A stretch of DNA of 64,000 nucleotides from Cylicocyclus nassatus (GCA_958299035.1 CATQJL010000112.1:62603823-62667822); one strand, 5' to 3'. Shown: positions 20,311 through 30,690, numbered from the stretch's first letter. Translations and numbers: made by a program. The notes: generated by a model not told the origin, from the sequence alone.

Positions 20311-20774
20311 ATGATTTTGCGCCACAAAGCGGCGCATGGTTGCATGCGACTCAGCGGGTCTCAAGATGAATGTCCTCTAGTAATCATTTCGTAAAAACCA
20401 CCACATATCTCTTCTTACTAGTTAATACTTTTCACGGTCTTCTCTTAACCGTTGCAGTATCACAGCGGTATCATCGGCGGTCTCTGAAGTCGCTTTCAAT
20501 CGTAGCTCAATTTCGTCATTTTAATTTCACGCGTACAAGGTGCGCGGGATTTTTTTTTGATCAGCCCAAATACGCCGAAGGACTTCGCAAGCAAAGGCCC
20601 CTAAGTCGTGTCGGGTATTGCTTAGGAGAATCGTGCAATATAAGGATCGCTTTTCGAGCTACACTGAAGCGGCTGAGCGTTTCGCATGAAAAATCAAAAA
20701 GGTGCGCCTTTTACGCGTGAAATCAGGAAATGCGTTAGTATGCCGTTGAAGAATCCGTCTTTTCAGATCTCGTG

Positions 20775-20993
20775 ATGGAACTTCCATCAAGCTCGCGTAC
20801 GACCGTCACAGCAACCGGAGCGACCCACGAAGAAAATCCAGAAAGTCGCGACGTTCCCTTTCCTTTCCTGGAGCTTCCACCCGAGTTGTGCCTGCGTATT
20901 GTGAAGCATCTAGCAAGACTTATCGCTTTGTCGTACTACAGTGCGCAGTTAGAGAAAAACGGCTGGGAAAACGCTCTCGTTTTTGCAAGCCAG
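20775..20993 (+). CDS. F-box first exon with altered donor (gene B, exon 1)
   Basis: A TTTTCAG acceptor ends at 20766, only 8 bp before the ATG, which suggests an SL trans-splice site. The exon reads MELPSSSRTTVTATGATHEE, then FPFLELPPELCLRIVKHLAR, the first half of an F-box. In paralogues the exon stops at a CAG|GTTTG donor after that helix. Here the site has become AGACTTATC, and the frame runs 26 more codons (LIALSYYSAQLEKNGWENAL) to CAG|GTAATG at 20993, still phase 0. If used, this puts about 25 extra residues inside the F-box and would probably weaken Skp1 binding. The matching second half is at 27134. Confidence 0.65.
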
Positions 20994-21051
20994 GTAATGG
21001 TATTTAACCAGTCTTTAAATATTAGCCCACGGTTTTTGACTGCCAGCATAT

Positions 21052-21345
21052 GGGCTTATCAAAATGAGTGTCGTTTGCACCAGCATCTCCATGGAGCCGC
21101 GCAAGCGAAACTTGCGACTCTCAGGTTGAAAAGCCCTGTACATAGGCCGTCCGCGCAGGGTGTGTACTGCGCGTCACTCCTTTTTCCTCAAGCTGAACTC
21201 TGCGTCCCTTCCGCGGGACAGCTCTCTAAGCACTTTCCCAGGGCGAGTGTGGGAAAGGCGGAGCCTCAATCGATTGGAAGAGACGCAGAGTCGCGCGAAG
21301 ATGGAGTTGCTGGTGCAAACGACACTCAATTTGATAAGCCCTATA
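21052..21345. mobile_element. Chimeric MITE made of three families
   Basis: The outer parts are the GGCTTATCAAA family (GGGCTTATCAAAATGAGTGT at left, CAATTTGATAAGCCCTATA at right). After 42 bp it switches at 21094 to the right end of the CAGGGCTTTACA family (GAGCCGCGCAAGCGAAACTT to AAGCCCTGTA at 21140). It then switches to the left end of the TAGGCCGTCCGCGCAG family (21143-21192), and back to the first family at 21193 (CTGAACTCTGCG). Confidence 0.82.
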
Positions 21346-21354
21346 CTACATATA

Positions 21355-21496
21355 TAGGCCGTCCGCGCAGGGTGTGTACTGCGCGTCACTCCTTTTTCCT
21401 CAAGCAATTTCGACGTTTGTTTTCTCTGGGCCTCTTCCAGTCATGTATCTCCAATGGACGCAGCAGTATTTCTCCGAGTACGGCGCGGACGGCCTT
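21355..21496. mobile_element. MITE, TAGGCCGTCCGCGCAG family, copy 1
   Basis: TAGGCCGTCCGCGCAGGGTG at left faces CGGCGCGGACGGCCTTA at right. Other copies lie at 26103-26260 and 34963-35127. Confidence 0.8.
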
Positions 21497-21582
21497 AACA
21501 ACACAGAACCAACCGAGTTGTGCGGAGAAGCATGCTTGTACAAGGGTTTGGCCATATTTTGCCGTGTTGCCGATGTTACCAT

Positions 21583-21690
21583 GTTACTCGTGTTACCGGT
21601 GTTGCCGATGTTACCAGTGTTACTTGTGTTGCCGATGTTACCGGTGTTACTCGTGTTACTCATGTTTCTAGTGTTACCGCCTTTATTGCT
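21583..21690. repeat. Minisatellite TGTTACCGG/TGTTGCCGA
   Basis: About twelve 9-bp units (TGTTACCGG, TGTTGCCGA, TGTTACTCG) in tandem. Frames across it give only low-complexity peptides. Confidence 0.8.
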
Positions 21691-22332
21691 GTTTGAAATG
21701 ACCTCCAGTACAGTCTCATTTTCTCGAACGACACCTCACCATTTGGTTAGCATCTGTACTAATACTGATGCTGAATGCTATTTATAGTTTGGCAATTCTT
21801 CAAGGCAGTGGCTTGGGGAAAATTGCGATTGCAAGCTTTCCACAATTACATGGCTTTTTGAATGCGCTGAGTATTGCTGTGCTTGAATAGTCAAAAAGTA
21901 CTTTTTACGGCGTTTTCTACTTTGGAAATTTTTGGAAGGGGATGAGCGAGCGATCGCCAACTGATCTGGCTGCCTGAACCGATCAGCCAGTTACCGCCAA
22001 AACGGCTAGAGTTACAGTCTACTGCAGCCAGTAGCTATTTATGAGGGATCCCTCCCTAGTCCCTCCAGTTATTTCCAAGACAGGGAAACGCTGTAGTACT
22101 TTTTTTGACTACACAAGCACAGCAATAAACTCAGCGCATCCAAAAGGCCATGTAATTGTGGAAAGCTTGCAGTCCACTTTTCCCCGAGCCACTGTCTTGA
22201 AGAATTGCCTAACTTCATTAGTAGTAGTAGTACAATTACTCACCAATTGGTGAGATGTCGTCCGAGAAAATGAGACTATACTGGAGGCCATTTCAATAAT
22301 CAACAGCAATAAAGGCGGTAACACCAAAAACA
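21672..22332. mobile_element. Foldback element with about 240-bp arms
   Basis: The arm at 21672-21912 (TGTTACCGCCTTTATTGCTG, then GCAAGCTTTCCACAATTACA) is repeated inverted at 22090-22332 at moderate identity. The central 180 bp is unique. Confidence 0.75.
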
Positions 22333-22433
22333 TGAGTGAACAAAGCTTTGGCCTAAGGTTTGCCAGATCGTGAAGGTCATGTCAGCTGCGGACATTGCCC
22401 ACGAAGAACTCCACAAAGCCCTAAACCACTTAA

Positions 22434-22802
22434 AGGCAACGTCCAGGCAGGTCTGGACCTATGGGGATCTCACGTGGAAAGGACTTTTGTGGCCCTAACT
22501 AAGGCACTGCCCAAGCGGCAGCGCAGGTAGTGCTCTAATATAGCTGAGATATTCCCTCGAAACTGGACCCCGCGATCGTGTTTGCATGGATTCATGGCAA
22601 TTTCGCGTCGGATGCACGCTTTGCGCCATGAATCCATGCGTAATACGATCGCGGGGTCCAGTTTCGAGGGGAATATCTCAGCCGTTAGAGCACTTCCTAA
22701 GCTGCCGTTTGAGCAGTGGCTTAGTTAGGGCCCTTAGTTAGGGCCCCAAAATTACTATCCACGTGAGATCCCCATGTGTCAGAACTTGCCTGGACGCTGC
22801 CT
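22434..22802. mobile_element. TTAA MITE, AGGCAGC..CAGGTCTGG family, copy 2
   Basis: TTAA flanks at 22430-22433 and 22803-22806. It is the same family as 8652-9007, with facing GCATGGATTCATGGC/GCCATGAATCCATGCG segments. Its right TTAA is also the left TTAA of the next element. Confidence 0.82.
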
Positions 22803-22806
22803 TTAA

Positions 22807-23105
22807 AGGCACACCTCAGGCGAATCTGGGCGCATTGGGTTTTCGCTTGGAATGATGAGGGTGTTCTGACTAAGGACTTCTCTAGGGGCAGCACAACTTG
22901 TTCATTCACGGCTGAGAAATACGTCCTCGAAAACCCAGCGAATGCGCCGTGACTGTAACCCGAAAACGACTTCGTTCACTTTAACACTACGTTCGCGCTC
23001 GGATCCATCCTAAGTGTTGCGGTCACGGCGCAGCCGCGGGGTGTTTGGGGATGAATTTCTCAGCCGTAAATGAATTACTTGCGCTGCAGTTTGAGCAGAC
23101 AAAAA
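22807..23105. mobile_element. Truncated TTAA MITE
   Basis: It starts AGGCACACCTCAGGCGAATC right after the shared TTAA. It has the family layout (facing AATGCGCCGTGAC and GGTCACGGCGCAGCCG segments) but loses its right end where the (CTGT)n element begins at 23106. Confidence 0.6.
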
Positions 23106-23560
23106 TAAACTTTTATATAAAGCTGAATGTGTGTCTGTCTCTCTGTATGTCTGTGTGTACGTATGTGCGGAATAGAAATTTATATTTCTGAACCGATCCG
23201 GACCAAACTTAGCACACATACAGGGCTTTACAACCTGAGTTTCCCACCCGCCCCGCTAGGACGCCACGCTTAGGTCCGCGCAGCGTTCGTGGCGCTGGCT
23301 GCGCGTCGACTGAAGCTTGGCGAAATCCGGGCGATACGCAGCAAACGCCGCGCGCGGCCTGAGCGAGGCGGCCGCGTTGGAGGAGCCGCGCAAGCGAAAC
23401 TTGCGACTCTCAGGTTGAAAAGCCCTGTACACGTCGGGGTAGGGAGCGTGCCATAGGCTACTTTTCATATCAATCGATATCGATTTTATCGATTTTTTCA
23501 AAATTTGAGCTGAAGGGCTGGGAGTTGGCACAGGGGAGTAAGCGGGCATGCTGATTTCGA
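23106..23560. mobile_element. (CTGT)n/TATCGAT element split by a MITE
   Basis: The left part at 23106-23220 runs from TATATAAAGCTGAATGTGTG to CAAACTTAGCACACATA. The right part at 23428-23560 resumes with CACGTCGGGGTAGGGAGCGT and the ATCGATATCGATTTTATCG box. Uninterrupted relatives read CACACATACACTTCGGG across this point. Confidence 0.78.
23221..23427. mobile_element. TA-flanked MITE, CAGGGCTTTACA family, copy 2
   Basis: It is inserted into the (CTGT)n element. The TA at 23219-23220 and at 23428-23429 is a duplication of the single TA in the empty site CACACATACAC. Its ends are CAGGGCTTTACAACCTGAGT and its complement. Confidence 0.88.
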
Positions 23561-23682
23561 AAACAACACAGGGAACGGGAAAGAAGTGTAGAAATGGGCA
23601 CAGGGAAAGGCTGTACAGGGACAGGGATGGGATTACAGTGTTTTGACAGGGCTGAGGCGAGCCGGTTAAGCAAGCTAGTTTT

Positions 23683-23760
23683 AAGCTTGAGCTCTTTTAA
23701 GCTTAAAAGAGCTTAAGCTTAAAAGCTTAAGAGCTTTAAGCTCTCTCTTTTAAGCTCTTT
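23683..23760. repeat. TTAAGCTC/GAGCTTAA simple palindromic repeat
   Basis: Dense overlapping AAGCTTAA, GAGCTTAA and TTAAGCTC words form an imperfect self-complementary tract next to the LINE 3' end. Confidence 0.6.
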
Positions 23761-23764
23761 CTTT

Positions 23765-25143
23765 TTTTTTATGCTACTTACTTAGATACTTGGATGGCAC
23801 GTCTTCACGTTACGTGCGGGCCTCAGCACAAAAGTTTCTATCGATCCCTGTTCCTCGCTTCAGCATTCACAATCTTCTTGGTTGACGTCATTGGCTGCGT
23901 ACGAGTTCCAGAGGCGAAATTCGTATCCAGCTGATTTCTCACCTGGTTTATCCGTTCCACGAGCACATCTGCCCATCTCGTTTGTGGTCATCCTCGGGGA
24001 CGTTTAGCATCGCGGGGAATCCACTGATGTTCTTAGTGTCCATCTGTCGTCTGTTCTTCTCATGAAGTGACCGGCCTATCGGTGTTCCGCTTTCGCAATG
24101 CGAAGTCCGACTAGATGTTGCTTGCGTCGGGTCATCTTCAGAAGACTGCGCTCGAGCCCTTTGTGGGTGGTACGTAAAGCTTTCGACGTGGCTGCAGTGT
24201 CGGCCCAACGCTCAGATGCGTAACAGAGCACCGGAAGAACAGTTAAGTTGAACAGGTGGACACGAAGCTCCGGGTTTGTCAGTTGGTCGCTGGCTTCCTT
24301 CAGAGCCCAAAGCGGCCCAGGCTGCTCTTCTTCTCCTGTTAAAGGCAGTGTCCGGGCAAAAACTCGATTTTGAGATTTTGTGCTTACTTGGGCCTATTCG
24401 CTACGCTGAATCCGAAAATGCACATTGTAGAGCGCGAAAATGGCGAAAAACGGCTCTAACACAGGAGGGAAATGAGCAGGTGGGCGGGGTCCTCCCCACT
24501 GTGAATTCACGTTCCCGGGTTCCGGAGCGACCTTCTCGCTTCCGGTTTCAAGTCAGTCATTCGCACTTGGCCGGTAGCGATGTTAGGACGGCTAGCGGAA
24601 TCGAGCAAATCGCTCCGGGAGCTGGGAGCGTGAAATCGCATCGGGGAAAGCCCCGCCCACTTGCTAATTTCCCTCCTGTATTAGAGCCCTTTTTCGCCGT
24701 TTTCGCGCTTTCCAAGGTGAATTTTCGGATTCAGCATGGCGAACAGGCCCGTATAAGCACAAAATCTCAAAATCGAGTTTTTGCCCGGACACTGCCTTTA
24801 AGTTCTTCCCTCAAGTCGTTCTTCATGTTCATCGAACGTACGAGAACACGTAAGCAGACGTCTCCATAATAGCGTGCCTTCCGATTCCATTTTTGCACCT
24901 TCGTAAAGGGCGTTTCTCATGAACTGATTCTTTCCGATTTATTCGCAATCCGATCCTCTTCCCTATTTGGTTTAGTTCCTTCAGCATCATCTCTGCTTCA
25001 CGGATACTGCTCGAGGAGAAAACGATTTCGTCCGCAAAACGAAGGTTGGGAAGGAATTTCCCCTTAACTCGTGTGCCTCTTTCGTCCCAGTCCAGTGATT
25101 TCATCACCCACAGCAAGGCCGCGGTGAACATCTTCGGCGAAAT
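23765..25143 (-). mobile_element. 5'-truncated RTE-type LINE, reverse transcriptase relic
   Basis: On the minus strand the frame near 25131 reads MFTAALLWVMKSLDWDERGT, then NLRFADEIVFSSSS, LNQIGKRIGLRINRKES and MNMKNDLREEL after a frame change. It resumes below 24339 with LWALKEASDQLTNPELRVHL, then LCYASERWADTAATSKALRT and KMTRRKQHLVGLR. This order is the end of the RT domain and the C-terminal part of nematode RTE elements. The catalytic box reads FADE instead of FADD. The 3' end, CCAAGTATCTAAGTAAGTAG before an A-rich run, is typical of these elements. Frameshifts, stops and the MITE at 24343-24797 make it inactive. Confidence 0.85.
24343..24797. mobile_element. TTAA MITE, AGGCAGTGTCCGGGC family, copy 1
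   Basis: It is inserted in the LINE, with TTAA at 24339-24342 and 24798-24801. Its long terminal inverted repeats start AGGCAGTGTCCGGGCAAAAA and run through CTCGATTTTGAGATTTTGTG. Inside, GGGCGGGGTCCTCCCC faces GGGGAAAGCCCCGCCC. Copies lie at 41967-42418 and 59290-59744. Confidence 0.88.
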
Positions 25144-25615
25144 AGTTCGCCTTCTGTTGTGCTAAAAAACTTGGAATCTATTGTTTTACTTTTGCACGAA
25201 ATTTGTAGAAGAAATTTTCCGATTCAAAAATGTCTGGAGCATTCCTGTTCTCAGATCACGATGAACCATGTGAAGCGCTTCCCTTATTCCACACTGTTTC
25301 AGTCAAGCATAGACTATAAATTTTCTGCGATGTGATCGATATAGAATCTGTGGCAATCTTTACAACTCCAAGGCAGTTCGTTAGCGCATGAAGGTGCGTG
25401 GTGCGCAAAGTTCTAGGCAGGAGGTTTGAACGGTGCCGCATTTAAAGGTGTCTGAAGGATGGGGTTTTGGGAATTCAGTGCTATGCGAAAGTGCCCCTCT
25501 CTCGGTCTTCGCGCTTTCTAATGTGAATTTTCGGCAATGTTGCGGATAACCCCGGTGAGCGGTTTAGCTAAAAACCGAATTTTTTCCCGGACAACACTGC
25601 CTTTACTGTTGTTCA
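25144..25615. mobile_element. Repeat remnant and degenerate TTAA MITE
   Basis: From 25256 to 25441 the minus strand reads LLPRTLRTTHLHALTNCLGV, which looks like a dispersed-repeat frame. From about 25444 to 25611 a degenerate AGGCAGTG-family element ends in CCCGGACAACACTGCC. Confidence 0.45.
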
Positions 25616-26102
25616 GTTGAGGCGTTGGCGACAGCTCTGGTGCCTGTCTGCGGCATGCAGCTGCCTGGGTAACACTTGCACGCCTCAGCCGAACTGAGTG
25701 GGGAAACGAACTCCTCCAGTTTAGACCGCCTCCGTGGATTGCTGGTCTCGTAACGACATGCATTAATATGACTAAAGACCAGATGCCCAAGAAAGCGGTC
25801 CAAACTGGCGAAGTTCGTTCCCCCATCCCCCCCCCCCGACCGGGGTGGGGAATCCACCGACAGAAGGAGTGGGATGGGCGGAGCCTTCTTTCCATTCCCC
25901 GAAAAGAGATTACGAATTTTTTTTTGCATGTGGCCTGCATAAGTTATGAAACGGAGTAAAGGTTTTGTTTTTCTTGATGATTAGTTTTTGTAAATTTCTG
26001 GAAATTCAAATTAGCTGTCTGAAGTCTTTGGACGTGGCTATCATTACGCTCCTTTTTCAAAAAAAAGTTTCGGGCAAAATCATAGGCGGGTAAAATTATC
26101 GC
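25616..26102. other. Unassigned interval
   Basis: It includes CCCCATCCCCCCCCCCG at 25822-25840 and GGGAATGG/CCATTCCCC facing segments near 25790-25900, probably a decayed palindromic element. No exon was found. Confidence 0.3.
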
Positions 26103-26260
26103 TATAGGCCGTCTGCGCAGGGCGCAGAGAGTGCGCACGATGTGCACTGCGCATCACTCCTCTTTCCTCGTGCACTCTCGCCGCTTGTTTTCTCTGCGCT
26201 TCTTATGATATGTTCAATGGACGCAACGCGTTGCTCCCCGAGCTCGGCGCGGGCGGCCTA
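26103..26260. mobile_element. MITE, TAGGCCGTCCGCGCAG family, copy 2
   Basis: TATAGGCCGTCTGCGCAGGG at the left faces GGCGCGGGCGGCCTA at the right. The inside shares CTTTCCTCGTGCACTCTCGC with the copy at 34963-35127. Confidence 0.78.
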
Positions 26261-26496
26261 CAAGCCTCGAGAACTCTTTTATTGCGGGAAAAAAAATTTT
26301 GTCTTTCCTCTCTCTCCTCAAAAAATTCCTCCGCCACTGCCATGTCCTTATTATCAGCCACACTCTGTTTGCTCCGTGACTTGAAAATACGATACTGTAC
26401 TCTTTTTTCATTACCCTGGTTTACACATGCGCTTTTGGAATGCTTGAAATGTAAGACTCAAAGGCAGCAGTTGCCAAAACCGAACATCCCGCAATT

Positions 26497-26646
26497 TTGA
26501 CATGGAAAGTTGCTTGCACCCCAAACATGTTAATAGAGCAGGTCCGAACGCACAGCATGCTGCCCTTGCCTAGCAAATCCCGTGACGCGCAAGCCATTCT
26601 GATACGCGCGGACGAGCTTGCGATGCTCCCTGATCCGTCAGAGAAG
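26497..26646 (+). other. Possible isolated exon
   Basis: The frame VACTPNMLIEQVRTHSMLPL then PSKSRDAQAILIRADELAML ends at a GAGAAG|GTATGTC donor. The other strand is also open (SARIRMACASRDLLGKGS). There is no identified family or partner exon. Confidence 0.2.
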
Positions 26647-26699
26647 GTATGTCGCAATGTCATAACTGCGGGGGTCTCGCAACGATTCTGCCTCTTTAA

Positions 26700-26897
26700 G
26701 GTAGGTGCCAGAGTAAGAGAATATTTTGTTCAGCTTCGTTCAGCAGCAGAAGGCGCACAGAATTAACGTTAATTCTGCGCGGGACCTGCAGTTGAAGCAG
26801 GCCTTGGCAGCAGTAGAGATTATGCAGCAGACATTAATTCTGCGCGCCTTTTGCAGTTGGAAGCTGAACAAAATATTCGCTTACTCTGGCACCTACC
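26700..26897. mobile_element. 198-bp MITE with TAA target duplication
   Basis: The ends GGTAGGTGCCAGAGTAAGAG and its complement pair over about 38 bp. TAA is present at 26697-26699 and 26898-26900. The centre has CAGAATTAACGTTAATTCTG. A 3-bp AT-rich target suggests PIF/Harbinger-type mobilisation. Confidence 0.82.
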
Positions 26898-27133
26898 TAA
26901 CCATGGCGAAACGTGCTCCACTCGTCCAAACTCAAAATTGGAGGCTTTGGGAAATGGTGGTTTTTGCCATTTGAGCGCTTTTTATTGTGGATCTCCGGAA
27001 TCAGCGTCTCGAATTACCCCAGGTGGGCGAAAAAACTTCAAGTCGAGAATCTGCCGAGCTGCTGCCTTTAAGGCACTCTCAAAAGCATAGATTTGTAAAC
27101 TGGTCCTTTTGTTGACATTATAAATCTTTTTAG

Positions 27134-27913
27134 AATCCAAAGAGATCCTGCTACGGTGACCTTCGGCTTTTGTGTAAAGCAGTCAATGATCTGATAGAAA
27201 AGAATAGAGGCACCCTTGGAGGATTACGAGCGAAAAGGTTGATCATTGGGCAGGTACGTCATCCTAATGTTAGCGCTTTGAGCGCTGTATCAGTATCAGG
27301 AAATGCAGCTTATTGTTTTCCTCATATTCTTTCAGCATAGTTCATTTGATCGTTGTCCCAGACGTTTTGTAGTACCAGAACCTGGCAAACTTCCAGATTG
27401 CTTAGACTCTTGTGCACTTGGTTATGTGGAACAGGTGTTCTTCTATATGGTAAGTCGTTTTTCGCTAGCAGATATCAATGAGAAGATTGATGTCAAGTTT
27501 ACTCTAGAAAATTTGATTAATTGCGGTTGTCCAATGATGACTTTTTAGGTCAAAATTGAAACCATTGCACTTGGGCACATAGTTAGTAAGCTGCAAAAGA
27601 ATCGCATAAATATTACCGCAATGATTTTCTATGGCGTGGAGTTCGCTTGTGAAGCTAGTTCACTAGTTGACCTCTTTGGTGTTTCGGTTACTAAATGTGT
27701 GGTTATGATCGAATGTCAACTCTCTACTGAATTGAAGAATTCCTTGAAGGATTCTCTCGTGCAGCAGCGTCGGGTTGTTTATTTTTTTTGAGTGATTGCA
27801 TCTTGAATAATCTGTTGCAGCTGAAAACGTTTTTTATCGGTTCTTCCGCAAGTTTCGAAGTGTACATGAAAAGCATCATACCATCAAAGGATTGGATAAA
27901 ACGTTTATTACAG
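27134..27913 (+). CDS. F-box gene, exons 2-5 (gene B)
   Basis: Four phase-0 exons. Exon 27134-27253 reads KRSCYGDLRLLCKAVNDLIE and KNRGTL, the second half of an F-box (the RL-C--VN-LI- helix). Exon 27336-27449 (38 codons) reads RRFVVPEPGKLPDCLDSCAL. Exon 27549-27773 (75 codons) includes KNRINITAMIFYGVEFACEA and CVVMIECQLSTEL. Exon 27821-27913 (31 codons) reads LKTFFIGSSASFEVYMKSII. Donors are GTACGT, GTAAGT, a weak CGG|GTTGTT and GTATGC; acceptors include TTTCAG, TTTTAG and TTGCAG. Exons 2, 3 and 4 correspond one-to-one with those of gene C. The probable first exon is at 20775. The C-terminal part is conserved between paralogues but not a domain I can name; it would be the substrate-binding side. 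Confidence 0.78.
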
Positions 27914-27955
27914 GTATGCGTAACTGTAGTCGACTCGGAAAGCAGCGATATGGGC

Positions 27956-28778
27956 GCTATTCGCTGTCCGGGCCCCAAAATTTTTTAGTCATGGATTTCG
28001 CTCAAACTCGGCCCAGGAGGTTCATCCGACATGCTGATCACGAATATCACATTTTGTCCGCAGGAAAACGCCTCCCTGCAGGGTTACGGTAGGTGTACGG
28101 TAGGGGGTGAAAACCATGGATTTCGCTCAAAGTCGGTGTAGGGGGTTATTCGTCGCGCGGATGCTGAATATCACATCGATTTTGTACCGTAGCGTCATTT
28201 TTTCGGGTTACGGTGGGTATACGGTAGGAGGTCAAAATCTCAAAATCCGCTGTAACTTCGCACAGAGGGGTTATTCGACATGCGGATTAGAAATGCACAC
28301 TTTCTCTGCACGAAAACGTCTCCCTGCATGGTTACAGTAGGTTTAGTAGGGGTCAAAATCACAAATCGGCAAATGTATCTTTCCCCTGTGCTTTGCTTAG
28401 GCAAAAGCCGCAGCAGGTGTGTTGCGCGCGGTGGTGGTCGTGTGTGCAAAGCTTTACGATTGTCCGAATCGCCGTACACCCGTTTCAGGCAAAACTATTT
28501 TCTACACTTGTTACCGTTTAGCTACCGTTACTTGAGAAAATGACGCTACGGTTCAAAATTAATGTGATATTTGGCATCAGCGGGCCGAATAACCCCTGTA
28601 GGCCAAGTTTCAGCGAAATCCGTGATTTCGGCCCCCTACCGTACACCCACCTAACCGCACAGGAAGCGTCCTCACTCGAAAAAAAAAGTGACATTCGTGA
28701 TCAGCATGCCAGATAACCCCCTAAACCAAGTTTGAGCGAAATCCATGACAAAAAATTTTGGGGTACGGATAGCGGAAT
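27956..28778. mobile_element. 820-bp foldback element with CGGTAGGTGTACGGTAGG subrepeats
   Basis: The left end GCTATTCGCTGTCCGGGCCC and the right end GGGGTACGGATAGCGGAATA are inverted. Inner GTCATGGATTTCGCTCAAAC also faces its complement at 28725-28750. Between them the TTACGGTAGGTGTACGGTAG motif recurs in both orientations. It lies right after F-box exon 5. Confidence 0.75.
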
Positions 28779-29169
28779 AGCTCCGCGATTATGTTGTGTA
28801 CTTGACTGTATAGCTAGAAAGTGTCAAATACCGATTATTAGTGTATTTAAGGTTTTCAACACATTTGTTGGGTCCATAACATACAATTCTTTGCGAATCC
28901 CGTTACAGGGTGTCCAAATAAATAACCAAATGTTTCATCTCAAATGACTTGTCTCTATGAAAGGCTTTTCGCGCCAACATCGTAGTGAAAAGCTGACTTT
29001 CTTTGAATAGAGATTTACAGTATGGAGCGAATCGCTGCTCTCTTCATCGGTGTAGATTACGAACTAATTTTGCCGAAGGTTTTGAGCTATATGACACTGT
29101 TTTGCCTCAAAAAACAAAGCTGGCAACGTGGAAAATTTTACCTTAGCCTAGTTAGCGTTTCGGACCGGT
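28779..29169. mobile_element. Mariner-like MITE fragment and flank
   Basis: TTACAGGGTGTCCAAATAAA at 28905 and AGATTTACAGTATGGAGCGA at 29009 match parts of the element at 60919-61810. The fragment ends before the LTR. The last bases, GCGTTTCGGACCGGT, match the end of the element at 17819. Confidence 0.5.
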
Positions 29170-29516
29170 AGTAAGCGTCGCCCTGCGGAAGCGGCTGGCT
29201 ACTAACAAGACTACAGTGATGTGGAAGAAGGTTTATTATCTGTCGAATAGGAGACTATAGGAAACGTAAGAGGAGTGGATCGTGGACTTGAGAGGATGAG
29301 TGCGTGGTTGATACCGGGGCAACCGCCCCAGGAAAGAGATTGTCGTTGGAGCTCCCCGCCTGATCTATGTGACTTGGTTATATACGTTAGCGTTATCATA
29401 GCACATCATCTCCGAGAACATGGGATTCACTGTTCTCATAACACAAACGATAACATAGGATAATATCCCAAGCAAAGAGCGCGCGATAACATTCCAGTAT
29501 GAGCGCCGCTCTTACA
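29170..29516 (-). repeat. 3' LTR of the gypsy-like element
   Basis: It ends (plus strand) GAGCGCCGCTCTTACA, immediately followed by the polypurine tract in element orientation. It contains GGGGCAACCGCCCC, also found diverged in the internal leader. Confidence 0.9.
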
Positions 29517-30021
29517 CCTCCCCCATTTCCTTTAAGTCCGTCCCGGACTCAAAAGAAGAAGAGAGGGAGTAACGGAAAGTGAATCTATTTAGCACATGCA
29601 TCACATTTGTGCAGTTAATCAAGCATAATCTCCTTAGTTACTTGAAAAGCACATGTTGTAGCGAGTGGATGTGTACTAGTCGGTGATGATTATAATACAT
29701 GTTGCTGGAGTGATATGCTCTGTTGAATGCTCATGAAGTGAGCTACGCCAGAGCGGTGAATGAACTGCACCTGGAAATAATGTAGGATTAGAAGTGTTCT
29801 CGATTTAGGCAAGAAACAATGCACCGGACAGTTTGTTTGAAGCATATGTGCGGGAAGAATCGGCCGCATCGCGGCTGAGAGTAATTGAAAGTTGACTGGA
29901 AAATCAATGTGAACTGTGTGGGTGAAATCGGCCGCATCGCGACCAAAAGCGGTGACTAACTGACCAGAGGGAACTGGTGCGTCGTTGTGGGTGAAATCGA
30001 CCGCATCGCGAAAGTAAAAAC

Positions 30022-30690
30022 TCAAAAAACAGTGGTAAAAGAAATACCTAAAAATTCGAACCGTTTTCTGCTAGACGATTCATAATGAAGAGCGACGGGA
30101 TCTGAAGCAGTGTTGTAGCCGTGTGAAACGGCAGCGGGTATTGACATTTCTGATTCAGTGAAAACAGTATATTCACGACCCAATGTGACATCGGATGCTC
30201 CTACTGCGGTCAGCTCTGCTTGTTCCTGCGCTGGCACCCACGGGGAGGTGAATACGGGCTCGACAACGCGAAAGCATTTTTTAATCTGATTCATATGCAC
30301 CTTTTTGGAGGAAGATTGCGGTGCGGAAACGCTAATGATAGTAAAGTGAGGTGGATCTACCGCAATCACGCGAAACTGCCTCAGCCAAGGATTGCATAAT
30401 TTTTGCGATAATCCAATTTTAGGTGCAAAATCGCGTAGGAATACCCTATCGCCTACCTGTATTTTGATGGGATTGAGGTGGGAGCTGTCATCGTGCCACG
30501 AAAGTGCGAACTCCTTGGAATCGCTGATCCAAATGTCACCAAGAAGGTGACCTGCCATTTTAGCCACCAGTACAAAGCCACAGGATTCCTCCTTGTCGGG
30601 CGACCATATTAACACAGATCCATCCGGAGGTTGGTAAGGCGTTTGAGCGGTAAAAACAACACTATAACTGAACACAGAAGTAAAAGACAA
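30022..30690 (-). pseudogene. Integrase C-terminal remnant of the LTR element
   Basis: The minus-strand frame includes GDRVFLRDFAPKIGLSQKLC, NPWLRQFRVIAVDPPHFTII and KKVHMNQIKKCFRV. This is the small beta-barrel domain found at the end of Ty3/gypsy integrases (a GD-V-LR start, W--F-V-- middle and VH-N-IK end). The catalytic core that should precede it is missing. The frame ahead of it runs into unrelated sequence (the coiled-coil-like QELLNAREQIKNLSLSLEST at 30650-30911), which marks the deletion joint. Confidence 0.75.

Noticed and set aside
20994..21671. Continuation of the F-box frame to 299 codons
   Set aside because: After the GTAATG donor the frame runs through two MITEs and a minisatellite; only the first 73 codons are supported.
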